Origin: Ciona savignyi
Lineage: Eukaryota > Chordata > Ascidiacea > Phlebobranchia > Cionidae
Assembly: GCA_000149265.1 (NCBI GenBank)
Contig: CH003129.1
Location: 534,981 to 598,980, forward strand
Reading direction: 5' to 3'
Length of the DNA: 64,000 nt
In this document: positions 23,442 through 35,459 of the stretch, in pieces
Position numbering within the stretch: the first letter of the stretch is position 1
Layout of the letters: every line of letters starts with the position of its first letter
Position numbers and translations under genes: made by a program
Notes under the pieces: generated by a model
Database searches by the model: none
Seen by the model: only the letters and a program-made list of their open reading frames with translations
What the model was told of the DNA's origin: nothing

Positions 23442-24583
23442 GACAGTAAGTTGATTCAGTAAACGCTTGTTTTTTAGAATAATTATATTTCCACTCCAAG
23501 GTTCAGGCGTTTTGTTAAAATTAGGAGAACTTAGATTTCATTTTTATAAATCTTCATTAAAAATCGTTGAAATGTCGAGCAACACTGAATGGAAATTTCT
23601 CATTAACTTCCATACTTCCTATATATATCCTTTTCTGAAAAGTAACAAACCTGCGGACCTCTAGGTTCTGCAGAACTGCAAAGTTTACAATGCTTACTAC
23701 TTCCTTTATCAGCGCTCTCGCTGTGTGCTCATGTCTATAACCAACTCCGCAATTCAACTGATAAGTTACGCTGCATGATGAGGAAACCATATACGTCACA
23801 TTAGTAGCCGGAAATCCGAGTTGTGCGTTGCATAGATAGTAAGCGTATAAAAGAGAAACATACGAGAGAAGAGTCCTCTCTCGCAGATGGACGACTAAGC
23901 ACTGTTGTGAGAGTCACGTCACGTGATATGCCCGCGCGACGGTAGTCACATAGCTCATAAAACGTCCTTAGTCAGTTATCAGTCGATAATTACAAGTAGC
24001 CTAGTGCTATATTCCGTGCAAGTAAAAACTACATTATCCAGACCCAATGACTAACTTGCTCAATCAAAGTTCAGACAGACATCGGTTCGATTCCTATATT
24101 CTAAGGAAATGCACCATGCGAGGTGTTTTTTAATACAGCAATCGTAAAAATACCTAGTGGCCACAGTCTGATTACCACAGCTATTATAGTGTGCTGTGTG
24201 TGATAGAAACACAGGTCTATTTTGTTCAACCCATTAATTTAAGCAACAAATAGCAAGTGCTTTACCCAAACACACAAGCCAAAAACCGACTGGATTCAAT
24301 TACAACATCCCTTATAACCTGAAGCATCACTGATAGGTTAAAATGTCCAGTTAACCGATTTTCACCCCTTCGTGGAGTTGGCTGTAATGATCGTGAGTCC
24401 GCGTTTATTCTCACATGATTTGGTCGATGGCTGCTATGATTACACGTTTACCACCGGGAAAACAAAGGAGCGAGCGCTACAACACGACTAATCGTCAGAT
24501 AACCTCGTGACTACAATTGGATAACTAGCTATTGCAGATGGTTGTTTTTGGTAAACATATAGCTTTTGTTGTGTTTTAACTGA

Positions 24584-24865
24584 TTATTTTTTAGAATCCA
24601 GGTTTGTAACCACGTAAGCTATAAAATACAGAACCTCAACGACACAGCGCATCAGCTTTTGGATGGTTTCGTTCCCATAACCGTTCGGGGATTGGTGGGC
24701 TACCACACGCAGCGTGTTACCCAACGATACCGACTTGACCTGGTAATCAATTGTTGCGTATAAATTGTACATATTGCAACACCCAACTGAGAATCCATTT
24801 GAATCTATTGCCCCGAAAGTGTAGCCTACGTCACGAAAACCAACGCCTGTAAGATGTAGGCCCAT
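24584..24865 (-). CDS. Unassigned 93-codon frame, possible exon
   Basis: This frame lies between the integrin stop and the ETS-gene start. It begins with ATG and reads GLHLTGVGFRDVGYTFGAI, CCNMYNLYATIDYQ, LRVVAHQSPNGYGNETIQ and ends NLDSKK. A possible acceptor precedes codon 7 (24846) and a possible donor (gtcaag) follows DYQ at 24740. Composition is protein-like but no domain is recognisable, and no neighbouring exon was found. It could be chance or a fossil fragment. Confidence 0.2.
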   Translation of the reverse strand: MGLHLTGVGFRDVGYTFGAIDSNGFSVGCCNMYNLYATIDYQVKSVSLGNTLRVVAHQSPNGYGNETIQKLMRCVVEVLYFIAYVVTNLDSKK

Positions 24866-25009
24866 TTAGCTTGCAATTCTGTGTGGGAAAGCTAGTAAGC
24901 TGGCAGCGCGGGCAATCACGGGGTTATAAAAACTATTGTAGTGCGTTAAATAAATTAAAGACATTGCCACCGTTTTGTTCAATCCATTCATACATATTTA
25001 TGTTTCATT

Positions 25010-25125
25010 TTTACCGGGCTAGGATTCGAACCCATCGGGCGGCTGGTCACCAACACTGTTCTCTTATTACGAAATCTGTATGTAAATTGATCGCTTTAAC
25101 CATTCGACCGCACGACTCTACTATA
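25010..25125 (-). mobile_element. Second tRNA-headed SINE family
   Basis: Reverse copy: ggattcgaacccatcgg (B box) at the left and taaccattcgaccgcacgac (head) at the right. Confidence 0.5.
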
Positions 25126-26612
25126 TTCACGTTTCTTTTATTTTATTAAGCCAAGTTTTAAAACCAGGATGGGTTTGTAATTAGGACCGTTTTTGTTTAG
25201 GAGTGGATATATATATATCGGTCGCGTTAACCATTCAGCCAGACGACTGTACCATATTTATGTTTCTTTATTTGTGAAAACACAAAAAAGGTTTATCAAT
25301 CGATTAGCAGTCAAAGCCAACCGGCCGAACAGCTGCAGTTGAAAATCGACAACGGATGAACTTCAATTCGACCCCAACACTGACCCCGTGCGGTTAAGGT
25401 TTTAAAGGTTTTTGAAACTTTTATTCGAAACTCTAACTTTCGCTCTTGATTTAAAAAAACATTCTTGGTAAATGCTTTCGCAGTGGTTCGTCTTGCGCCA
25501 ATTCAAGAATTTCACCTCTAACGGCACAATACGAATGTCCCTGTCTGTCCGAATGCCATCGTCTTAATCAATACTTCGCGCTCCGAAAACCAACAAAATA
25601 GAACCGAGGTCCTAATCCATTATTCTATCATGCACCATTATCCAGGCTCGAGAGCCTACTTTGAACAATAATATTTTCTAAGTAAACCTACCGGCCGACG
25701 CAGACACTCTGTCTCAGACTTCAACATACGTTGCCCCGATTTCCTGGAGGTATAAATCAAACACGCTAAAATAGCTTGGTCTTGGAATAACCACACGGTA
25801 ATTTGACAACTCCCGGCGTTATCCTTTCATAGGGGAAACACCAAAAAAAGGAAATGGTAAAAAGAGGAAAGGAGGGGATCTACACCAAAAATTAAAATTA
25901 TAGTCTTAGGGCTGGTGTTAGAGTTAGGTTTGGTTATTGTATTGAGGTACGGTCATGTGGCCGACTGGTTAGAGCGACCGAATCATACACAGGATTATAT
26001 TAAAAAAAAACGGATTTGACGACGCGGGCCCACCAAGGACTTAAAACTTAGCTTGAAAAAAATTGTTTTGAGATTGAGTTAAGTGTTTGGGACAGGATTA
26101 GAATTAGTTTCCATAGTTTTAGTGAGCAATTACTCTTCCTCTATTTAGCGTTATTGCCATAACCCTAGGGCCTAGGCTATAATACGTTTGTGAACAATCC
26201 AATGTGTAAAATGATTTTAATACTTGATATACTGCCATTTTATGCACAAGAAATTACCTTGTGTACGTAAAACGCGTGGTTAGTTGTACTAAGGGGACTC
26301 CCCCTACGAATAAGTGCCGGTCCACATTAAACACTGCGGTTCCTGGAGGGGTTACCCAGCGACACAAAGATACAAGGGAGGCTTTGAAAGCATGCAAGAC
26401 ACGATGAAATGCTCGTAAAAACAATAATTGCAAGGAACATGTACGACCGGGTGTGAATTATGGGAGTTGTTATTCGGGCTCCCATCCGCTGGAGGGCGCC
26501 AACGCACCAAAAATTGCGAAAAGTTGCGTCTCGTGAAAAATGATGTCGAAGGCGAGAGAGGCATTCCGACATTCCGTTATTAATGGCGCGAAGCGGATTG
26601 CTTAAAAGCCGA

Positions 26613-29600
26613 TCACGTGGCGGTTTCTCTTTCCCCGTCGGCTGCCTTGTCTTCCTCGGCAACGACTCCGTTGTCAACCTGCGCATCCTGGCGTTGTCTC
26701 GGGTATCTATGGGTCAATGGGGTTGGTTGGGTCATTGGGGTCATGTTTGACGGTGTTGGTGTGATAGACAATGGTTTACATGAGTCAGTAGCCAATGGCA
26801 TTGTGTGGTATATTATTATTTTCTAATTCGTTCTATCAATCCCCCTGGATTAAGACAGCTGGCAAGAGCCATGAAACACAATCGTATAGGTCGGGTATCG
26901 ATCCCAAAACATACATGGTATGGGCACCGCGCTCCTAACCTCTGACTACTTTGTCCATTGACAGATAAGGAAACTGCGTCGAACAATCAACGATAGATGT
27001 TGGATACGTTGATAATAAAGGACGACTATAGGCCAATATCAGAAATATCAGACCCTCTTTCAACGACTCAAATGCTAATTTAGTGTATAAAGAATTGAAT
27101 TCAAACCCATCTACCTTACGAGCAAACTCAACCTCGATGACCAATCCTAAGTTTCAAAACAAAATGAAGTTAAAAAAGTATTCGCAGTTTAATCACAAGC
27201 TTAATCATGTATTTTTCTTACCGGTTTCGCTTGAAAAACCCGCATTTGATGAGCAGAAATATAATGATGATGTAAATAAGCAGCGCGATAATTATCCCGA
27301 TAAGAATGTACCACCACGGGAACACTGATTCAACAGCGACCTCGAAAAACGCGTGATCGACCGTCGTTTCTACCTGTGTGGGTATTGCGATCGGTTAACT
27401 TGGTGGGTTAGTCGACTTTCCGCCGAAAGGTTGCAGGTTCGAAACTGGTCGCTAGCTGGTGGGTTGTGTCTTTTTGAAAAGTCAGTTAACGGACATTGCC
27501 TGAACTAAGTGGAATGAAAAACCACATCGAAGGAACTAAATCATACACAATACACTGCAATGGACCCAGCGTTGGGCGCGAGATAATCTGACGATTGCCT
27601 GTGTGTTAATTTCCAGTTTTTCCCATTCATGGGAATGAACATGTCCGGCCCGTTGGTCTAGCGGTTAAGTGCGTTGCCTTTCAATCAAAAGATTGCAGGT
27701 GCGAAACTGATCGCTAGCTAGTCGGTTGTGTCCTTGGGCAAGGCACTTTACGGACATTGCCTGAACCCAGCGGATTAATGGGTTCTACCAAATTGCAATA
27801 GCTCCCGTAACCCGACGATGGGCGCGAGGTGATCTGACGATTGCCCGTGTGTTAACCCCCTTGGTTTTCCCATCCACGGGGATAAACATGAATAGCCTAT
27901 CCTATATCCTATCCTAACATGACCCATTTCACGCTACAAACAAACATTTGAGAGGCCTACATAGATTGAATCAACATTAAAACCAGTCCAACCTCATGTT
28001 GTGTGGAGTTTCCAGTTATTCTGACGTTACTGGCTTCGTTCAATAGACGGCCCAACGCCGCAACGTTCACCAAATCGATGTCTGTAAACTCCTCAAGAAA
28101 AGTATTGTTCCACAAGCGCGCCTGAAAATGTTCGGTGGTGTCTCGTCACGTTAAATTACAATTTCAACAAAAGTATGTCGTCTTTCAGCCGAAAGGTTGG
28201 GGTATCAAAACTGGTCGCTCGCCAGAAGGATAATATTATTTGAAGCTATTGCAGTGTGTTGTATATTTAAGTTTTTAAATCCACTAGATTAAGGCGAATG
28301 TTCATTAATTGCCTTGTCCTCCAATTTAATTTCGGTGCAGAAGTGGTCAGGGTGAACACTAAACCAGGCACCCTCTAAAACACCAAATTTCCCCATACGC
28401 CATTACACCACCTAACACATATAATTCAATGAACAGAACCTGGAGATAGACTGAAGTCGTTGAAAGTGGTTGGATGGGTTCCAGCGTGCATCCGACTTGC
28501 ACGCAATGCGCAGTGCCCGACCCACAGTCAAGTTTCACGAAATTCGATCCGCTGGTCGACACCGATGATAATCTTCGTGGTTCGTATAAACTTGAAGCTC
28601 GAACCTGGGATAAAAGTGGTGATGAGTCATAAAAGGCATTTGTGACCTTGGCAAAAAACTTCAGGGTAATAATTTTCATCTAAATAAATGACGTTTCAGA
28701 AAGTACTTCTGGCTAGAAATGGGAGTTTGAAAACGTTTTCACATAGTCAGATTACCTCGTACCCACCGTTGAATTACCGAAACTATTGCAATGTGTTGTA
28801 TATGAATAAGGTTTTTTTAATGGTTTAGTTTAACCCATCAATTCACTGAGTCCAGGATATATTTGTTAAGTTCTTTGCCCAAGGACACAACTGACTTGCC
28901 AGCGAGCAAATTTAAACCACCCGCTTATTATGCGATGGTCCAACAGGCTACACACGAGCCAACTAACAAAACATTGAAGAAAAATCAACCCACCTCTCGT
29001 TTTGACCTCCGGGCTTCACTTAACACCGATGTTATCGGCAACTTGATCTGAAGGGGGTTCAGATGAACGCCGTCACACTCCCCCACCACCTGCAGCCCCC
29101 CAGAGCGTACGTGGGCCGATACCAGGTACAACAACCATTTTCCATTGTTGATCTCAATAGGGAAATCCACCTCCAAACGAATCCCAGTTGCCAGATGGAT
29201 CCCTGAAAGGAAGGACAATATCCAATTAGATTGACTCGTTTAATTCAGATGTCCCTCTTTACTGCTTTGATCCAGTGAAGATTTGATGATTTTACTGCGG
29301 CCCAATAAGTGAAATGGATAGGTTAGGAAAACCAAGGGGGTTGATACATAGACAATTGTCAGATTACCTCGCGCCCACCCTTAGGTTACTGCAGCTATTG
29401 CAGCGAGCTGTGTATGATTTACACGTTTCTTTAATTTGGTAGAACCTATCAATCCGCTGGGTTCAGGCAATGTCGGTTAAGTATCCTGCTCAAAGACACA
29501 ATGGAATCGGTACCTCTTAATACTACAGGATCAATTGGACCGCTTGGACCGCATGGAGCGCTTAAATCGCTTGGAGCGCTTGGATCGCTTACTATACTTC

Positions 29601-32600
29601 GTAATTACAAAAGCCATGATAATAATGTTAGGGTTGGGGTTAAAGTTAGTTCTGGGGTTGAGATTAGTGTTTGGAACAGGATTAGAATTACTTTCCATAG
29701 CAATCTAAGTGATCCAAGCGATCCAAGCGGTCCTGTAGTATTTAGAGGTGGACTAGCTGTTCTAACGATGTTCGTTTCAAGCTAATTTATGCTAATTTTT
29801 ACTGAGTTATAAGTTTAAACGACTGTACAAGATTTAATTATGATAAATTGCACACAATGCTTTCCAGAAAAACATGCTACCAAGCGAATTTATAACGTTG
29901 CAAGTAGGCTTGTTATATTATTAAAACAAAGAACTTCTGGTACTTTGCAAAACAATTAAGTGTAAGAAAAAACTATGTAAGACAAAACTAAAAGGGGAAC
30001 ATAGAAGTTAAATATGCAGTTGGTGTGGCCTGGTACCAATTGATCAGGGGTTGAGGGTCACAGGTTTAACTATATAGCTCTGGCAAACTCAAATTTATAA
30101 TTCTGATGTTTTAAATAACCGTATGATGCATCCATACATTAATATCAGCATAAACCATGTAGTGGTGATCCCAACCAAACAAATATCAATACAAAATTAC
30201 TAAATTGTGTTAATTTCCGATTGTTACTCACTGTTAGTATAGTTGATTTTTTATTGGATTTTTTGTTTCTTTTTGGCAAGAACAAAAAAATTTAAAAACA
30301 TACAGAATTAATTCAAGACTATAAAACAACCAACAGCGTAACCACCCACCTTCATTTTTCACCGTGAACGTATACTCGACAAATGGACCGATCTGATTGG
30401 TGTAATGCATCGCTGATTCTCCTTTGATCGGAGCGTTGCCATAGCGAACCTAAGATCATCAAAACGTTATCAACAAAATGTGGATATGATGTTATAATTG
30501 GTGGGCGCTATGTCATACTCTGTTATAATGATGTCATATTCTATCAGAATGATGTCATATTTCGTTTAATGATGTCATATTGCATTTAATGATGTCATAT
30601 TACGTCTAATGATGTCAAATTTTATCTAATGATGTCATATTCCGTCTAATGACGTAATAATGAGTATATATGATGTAATATAATGTCGGGATGTTGTAAT
30701 ATTTGTCTGCTATGGTGTCATTTTCAGCAATAATAATGTAACAAACCTGTTGGGGCTTCCCGTACCCCGACAGCGACAAAGCCATCTCAATGACGACCCT
30801 CGAGTAGAGTGGGGTGATGGGTATGACGGGGTTGATGCTCGTGGTAGACCCGGTCACTTCAACGACAACCTGTGGGTTGAGTGGGTGGATTAACACTTAC
30901 CCAACCAACTTGCCAGCGGTCGGTTTCGAGTCCACTACCTTTCGGCTAAAATCTGATGTTGTAATAGGTGGAAAGTATAGTGGTTCGATGTGATATTAAA
31001 AAGGTAACTTGGTATTAATCTAATGTTTGTATTAATCCATATTTTTAAAGGCTAGATGAGCATGGTGGTGATACAATATTTATGTTTTATCTGAGCAAAT
31101 AGAAAATGTTATAGAAATATCATACAAGTGTTCAGATTACGTGATGCAGAAAATATTGTTGATTTTTCGCACAAATTTTAATTTTTAGAATACGTAATGC
31201 AGAAATATGAAGCAGGCACTAATCAGATTAATGTAGAGATTACAAAGCAACAAGTACAAAACCATGATTTCAGAAACTGATATTGTAAATGAGAGTGAAA
31301 CCTGTTTGGTATCGGCAGTTAACTGCTGGCACGTCCAGCACGGATGATGTGATGATGTCAAAACTTCCAGCTGCGTATGGATTTCCCAATGGAGCAGATG
31401 ACAAACGTGGATCCACCTAGTGGCAGAGATGATGCAGATATTTAGGTAACTCGGACAAAGGATTTAGTTTATCTAACATTTTATCATTCAAATACCAATT
31501 AATTAGAAAATGGTGTAGGAGGGACGGAGGGGAAATTGCTCACTAAAAGTACGGAAACTAATTCTAACAAACACTAAACTTAACCCCAAAATAAACCCTT
31601 AAACCACATTTATACCAGACCTAATAATAACCGTAGCGTCCTAATTTTCATCTTAGTGTGCAGTTTTCCTCATTACTACTTTCCTTTTTCCCTACTTATA
31701 GTTTCCCCCACACAATCTAATCTAAGCACGGAATATTATGTTACACCGGCCACAAATTTGATGATTCACAATTGATTGTTATCTTCCTGCCTTGAAAAGA
31801 AATTTAATCAAAATAATCTAATGTGACATATTGTGGTGGACACAGTCATAGCCTCATTTAAACCTGAGTTTTTGTATGAGGTAGAATACGATCCATAAGA
31901 AAACGCCGCTATCAATTATGCCACATAATAAAAAACTGTGTTGTGAGTTGAAACAACATCATTTCACAATTTGTTTGTTTTTCTATTTAATTTAAAAAAT
32001 GAATACCCAATTAATAGAAATCGTATGAAACGAGCGAAAAAATCCGAACCTTTATCCGAAGTGGTGCAAACGATATCCGCCCCTGATGATGCAACAATGG
32101 TGTAATTGTCGTAGTAAACTCTCTGCGGGAGCTTGGCGGACACGACGGCTTGATGAGCTTCCTCTCCATCATTCGTCACATTGAGTGTGAGAAGAAGTTT
32201 CCCGTCTCTTCCTGCAGGGAACAAATTCCTTCAGTTTTGGTTCAATTTATTCACTGATTTCATGTGGTTTTGATGTTGGTTTCGATCCCATGATCTTTAG
32301 ACTGAAAGCTGATGATGTAAGCAGCCAAGGGAATAGTGGTTCGGTTAAAAAGTTAACAGTTTCTATAGTAATTCGTACAATTTTCCACTCGCGTTAAACA
32401 CCAACTTTCGTTAAAAGCACAAAAAATGTGAGTCATCACACAGCCATTTGTTAGATTATCTCATAAATACATACAAAGTCATTAACACATGAGCAAACGT
32501 CAGAATGCCTCGTACCAACCATTGGTTTACCGTAGCTATCACAGTGTGTAAAAAATCGTTATCTGCTAAGTGCCTTGTTCAATAACTCAACCATCTAGGT

Positions 32601-35459
32601 TTTGATCACACAACCTTTTGGTTGCCTGCAGACCTTACCAATGAGCTATCCAGTCAGACATAAAGGGGATTAATATAGAAAAAAAGGTGATTTTGGGGAA
32701 TTTGATATTTTCTTCTAATATTGCTGATCCATGCATAGTTAAAGGACATACCAATAAGCTATCCAGTCAGACATTAATGGGATTAATAAAGAAAAGGGGG
32801 TGATCTTGTATTACTGATGCATGCGTAGTTAAAGGGGAATACCCCACCTCACCCCAAAACTCACCCACAACAACTTCCTCTGGGATGGACCCACGGACAC
32901 GTAGGTTGCTCTGACAACCGTCGTCCCCGCATGTGTTGGCCAGCCCCACCACTGTTGACCTCTTGTGGGGGTAATCGGCGTCCATGATGGGGTCGTCAAT
33001 CATGTTGAAAACCGGGAAATCCGGCTTTTCGCGTTTCACCCCGTTCATGCCCATCGCGAGGTCGAATTCTGATGAGGAAGGACTAAATTTAAACCACTAG
33101 TAGACTAGTACGATTATTAAGCTGGGTATGCCTTCAAAAAGTTGACCCAATTTACCGTCGTGTGGCTGAATGCCTAACGGGACCGATAATATACTCTTAT
33201 ACAACAAAAAAACAGTTCTGGTGACAAGACCATCATAGGTTCGAAACTTTGCTCAGTAAAAAAAAGTTGACCCAATCACTAAACCAGGGTACCTTTTGAA
33301 TGCAGTGTCCCAGTTTATGAATAAAACCATAATGAACATAACTAAGCATGCCCATTGTAAAGTACGGCTTGTATAGTCTGCTTTCTAATTTGAATATTAG
33401 TAAAATATGTTATATATGTTATTATGTTATAAATTTTATTGAATATTATAGATCGTTTTAGTTTGCACAATTATTATAGATTTTGCGAGTGCATTAAATC
33501 ATGGGGCGTGTCATAAAAACCTTTCGTATAAACCAACTAGTGGCACAAGTGTCAGGGGTTGCCCACCCCTGCACTAAAGAAGCAATAAAAGTACTTAATT
33601 TTCAGCAAGATTAGTTAATGCAGTCAGGCAAAAACTCCAACAACCAAAACCGATTTGGCCAAAGATATAAAAGCAACTAAATTATTATTCAGTCCAAATG
33701 AGCAGAGGCACCTTCATAACAGGTGTCACCATGCTACCAGTCTGGAAACTGCCAGAGTGGATATGAGAATGTCAAGTTGCTAAAGTAAGGAATATATTTC
33801 TTGCAAAACCATATTTTGAGCTCATAAAGGAGCAAGGGGCAAAAGTGGTTTATTTGGATCTTCAGGCACCTGTGGCATTTTTGATGCGCCTGGCACCCGA
33901 GGACTATTGCCACCATGGCACCACTGACACGCCTGGCACCACTGACACGCCTGGCACCCCTGACACGCCTGGTACACCCAGAGACCACTGCCACACTTGC
34001 ACACCTAACAGTTCTACACAATACACAGTGGTCAAACATACCAAGATCAATCTTAATCGGTCGCAATCGATCTTCCAGGTCCAGGAAAAAGACTTGATAC
34101 AAGTTTCCCGGGCAAAACCATTCTCCTGTAGGGGAAAAATCTTATTTAAATTGGGCAGGATACTTAATATGCTACAGTAGGTCCATTTTTACTGAACACA
34201 GTGGATATATTAGTAAACTAGTTATGTACTGTTCTTAAATGGTTAAGTACAAGAAAACAAACACCAACTTTAATGTTCTTTAAAAAACATTAATATTAAA
34301 TATTGGTTTAAAACCAACCTGATCTTAGGTTAAAGTGATTTAAAACCAATCTGATCTCAGGTTAAAGTGATTTTAAACCAACCTGATCTCAGGTTAAAGT
34401 GATTTAAAACCAACCTGATCTCAGGTTAAAGTGATTTAAAACCAATCTGATCTCAGGTTAAAGTGATTTTAAACCAACCTGATCTCAGGTTAAAGTGATT
34501 TAAAACCAACCTGATCTCAGGTTAAAGTGATTTTAAACCAACCTGATCTCGGGTTAAAGTGATTTTAAACCAACCTGATCTGGGGTTAAAGTGATTTTAA
34601 ACCAACCTGACCTTGGGTTAAAGTGATTTTAAACAAACCTGATCTCGGGATGTTTCCAGTGTCAACCAACAAGCTCGGTCCTTGAGGGGAAACGAAGCCG
34701 ACTCGGGCAGCTTTTCTCTCCTTCTGCAAATCGCTGTCTAGCACCACCGTGTAGTGGATGGCGAGTTCCTCTGTGTACTCTAGGTGGCGCGCGTTGTATC
34801 TGAGGTGAAAAAAAAAACAAGTTAACGACTGTCGCTTTGCCGTCGCTTTGTTAACGACTGTTGTATTGCCGTTTTTTCCAGTTTTCCAATTTTTTTTTAA
34901 TAGTCCTGATTTATGTTTTTATCGTGGAAACAAAAAATAAACTAAACTAAGTTCACAGATTACATATCAAAGTGTATAGTTGTACTGTGAAACATACCAC
35001 ACACATCAAAACCTGCACCACATTTACCAATCCGCTAGGTAGCACTAAGCACCAAGTACCCTTTTCTATGCACCACACAATATGCACAATGTATCCAATG
35101 ATGGGATTCAAAAGGTTCGGTCGAACCCGTTCTTGGAACGTCGGGATGATCACCAATCCGATTACTGCTTTTTACAGACATTAGACCTTCAAGGAAACCT
35201 GTTGTTGGTAAGTACGATACAAAAAAAAACCTGTTCTTAAAATTTTAAATCCCATTACTGCATGTATCATATACAATGCATGACACACTTTACATCTCGC
35301 AACACATACCATGGACCGCATAACAATCTGTACCTGAAACAGAACGTCACTTCAAAGCATGAGTAGGTCTTTGTACCAGATGAACAGCTAGGTAACTTCA
35401 GATCCAAACTTGAGACGCTTGTTTCAAGTCGTGACTCAACGGTGATAATCGGTCTTGAT
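26613..35459 (-). CDS. Integrin alpha: leg, membrane and tail exons
   Basis: Exons in reading order: 35459-35334 ([11 protein letters not shown], start of the thigh), 34799-34639, 33068-32865 ([11 protein letters not shown]), 32211-32050 ([10 protein letters not shown]), 31416-31324, 30869-30747 ([12 protein letters not shown]), 30449-30350, 29202-28994 ([10 protein letters not shown], ending at the furin site RRSKR|E), 28604-28440, 28121-27993 ([12 protein letters not shown]), 27373-27222 (FPWWYILIG, a ~23-residue hydrophobic membrane helix, then KCGFFKR) and 26706-26613 (a 30-residue acidic cytoplasmic tail ending GERETAT). Junction phases agree throughout if the exon at 31416-31324 is one base shorter than shown. 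The GFFKR motif binds the beta-chain tail in all known integrins. Confidence 0.9.

Noticed and set aside
27643-27720. tRNA-like A and B boxes considered as a tRNA gene.
   Set aside because: They are continuous with the SINE body and tail and recur in many copies; no clean cloverleaf end or acceptor stem was seen.
30530-30662. Repeated TGATGTCA considered as a cluster of CRE/ATF sites.
   Set aside because: The octamer recurs because it is part of a 21-bp intronic tandem repeat; there is no other sign of an enhancer.
33734-34180. Open frames on both strands with repeated short words.
   Set aside because: Produced by the 18-bp tandem repeat inside an integrin intron.
34321-34650. Regularly spaced repeat considered as a CRISPR-like array.
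   Set aside because: The units are contiguous 32-bp copies with no unique spacers, in an animal gene intron.
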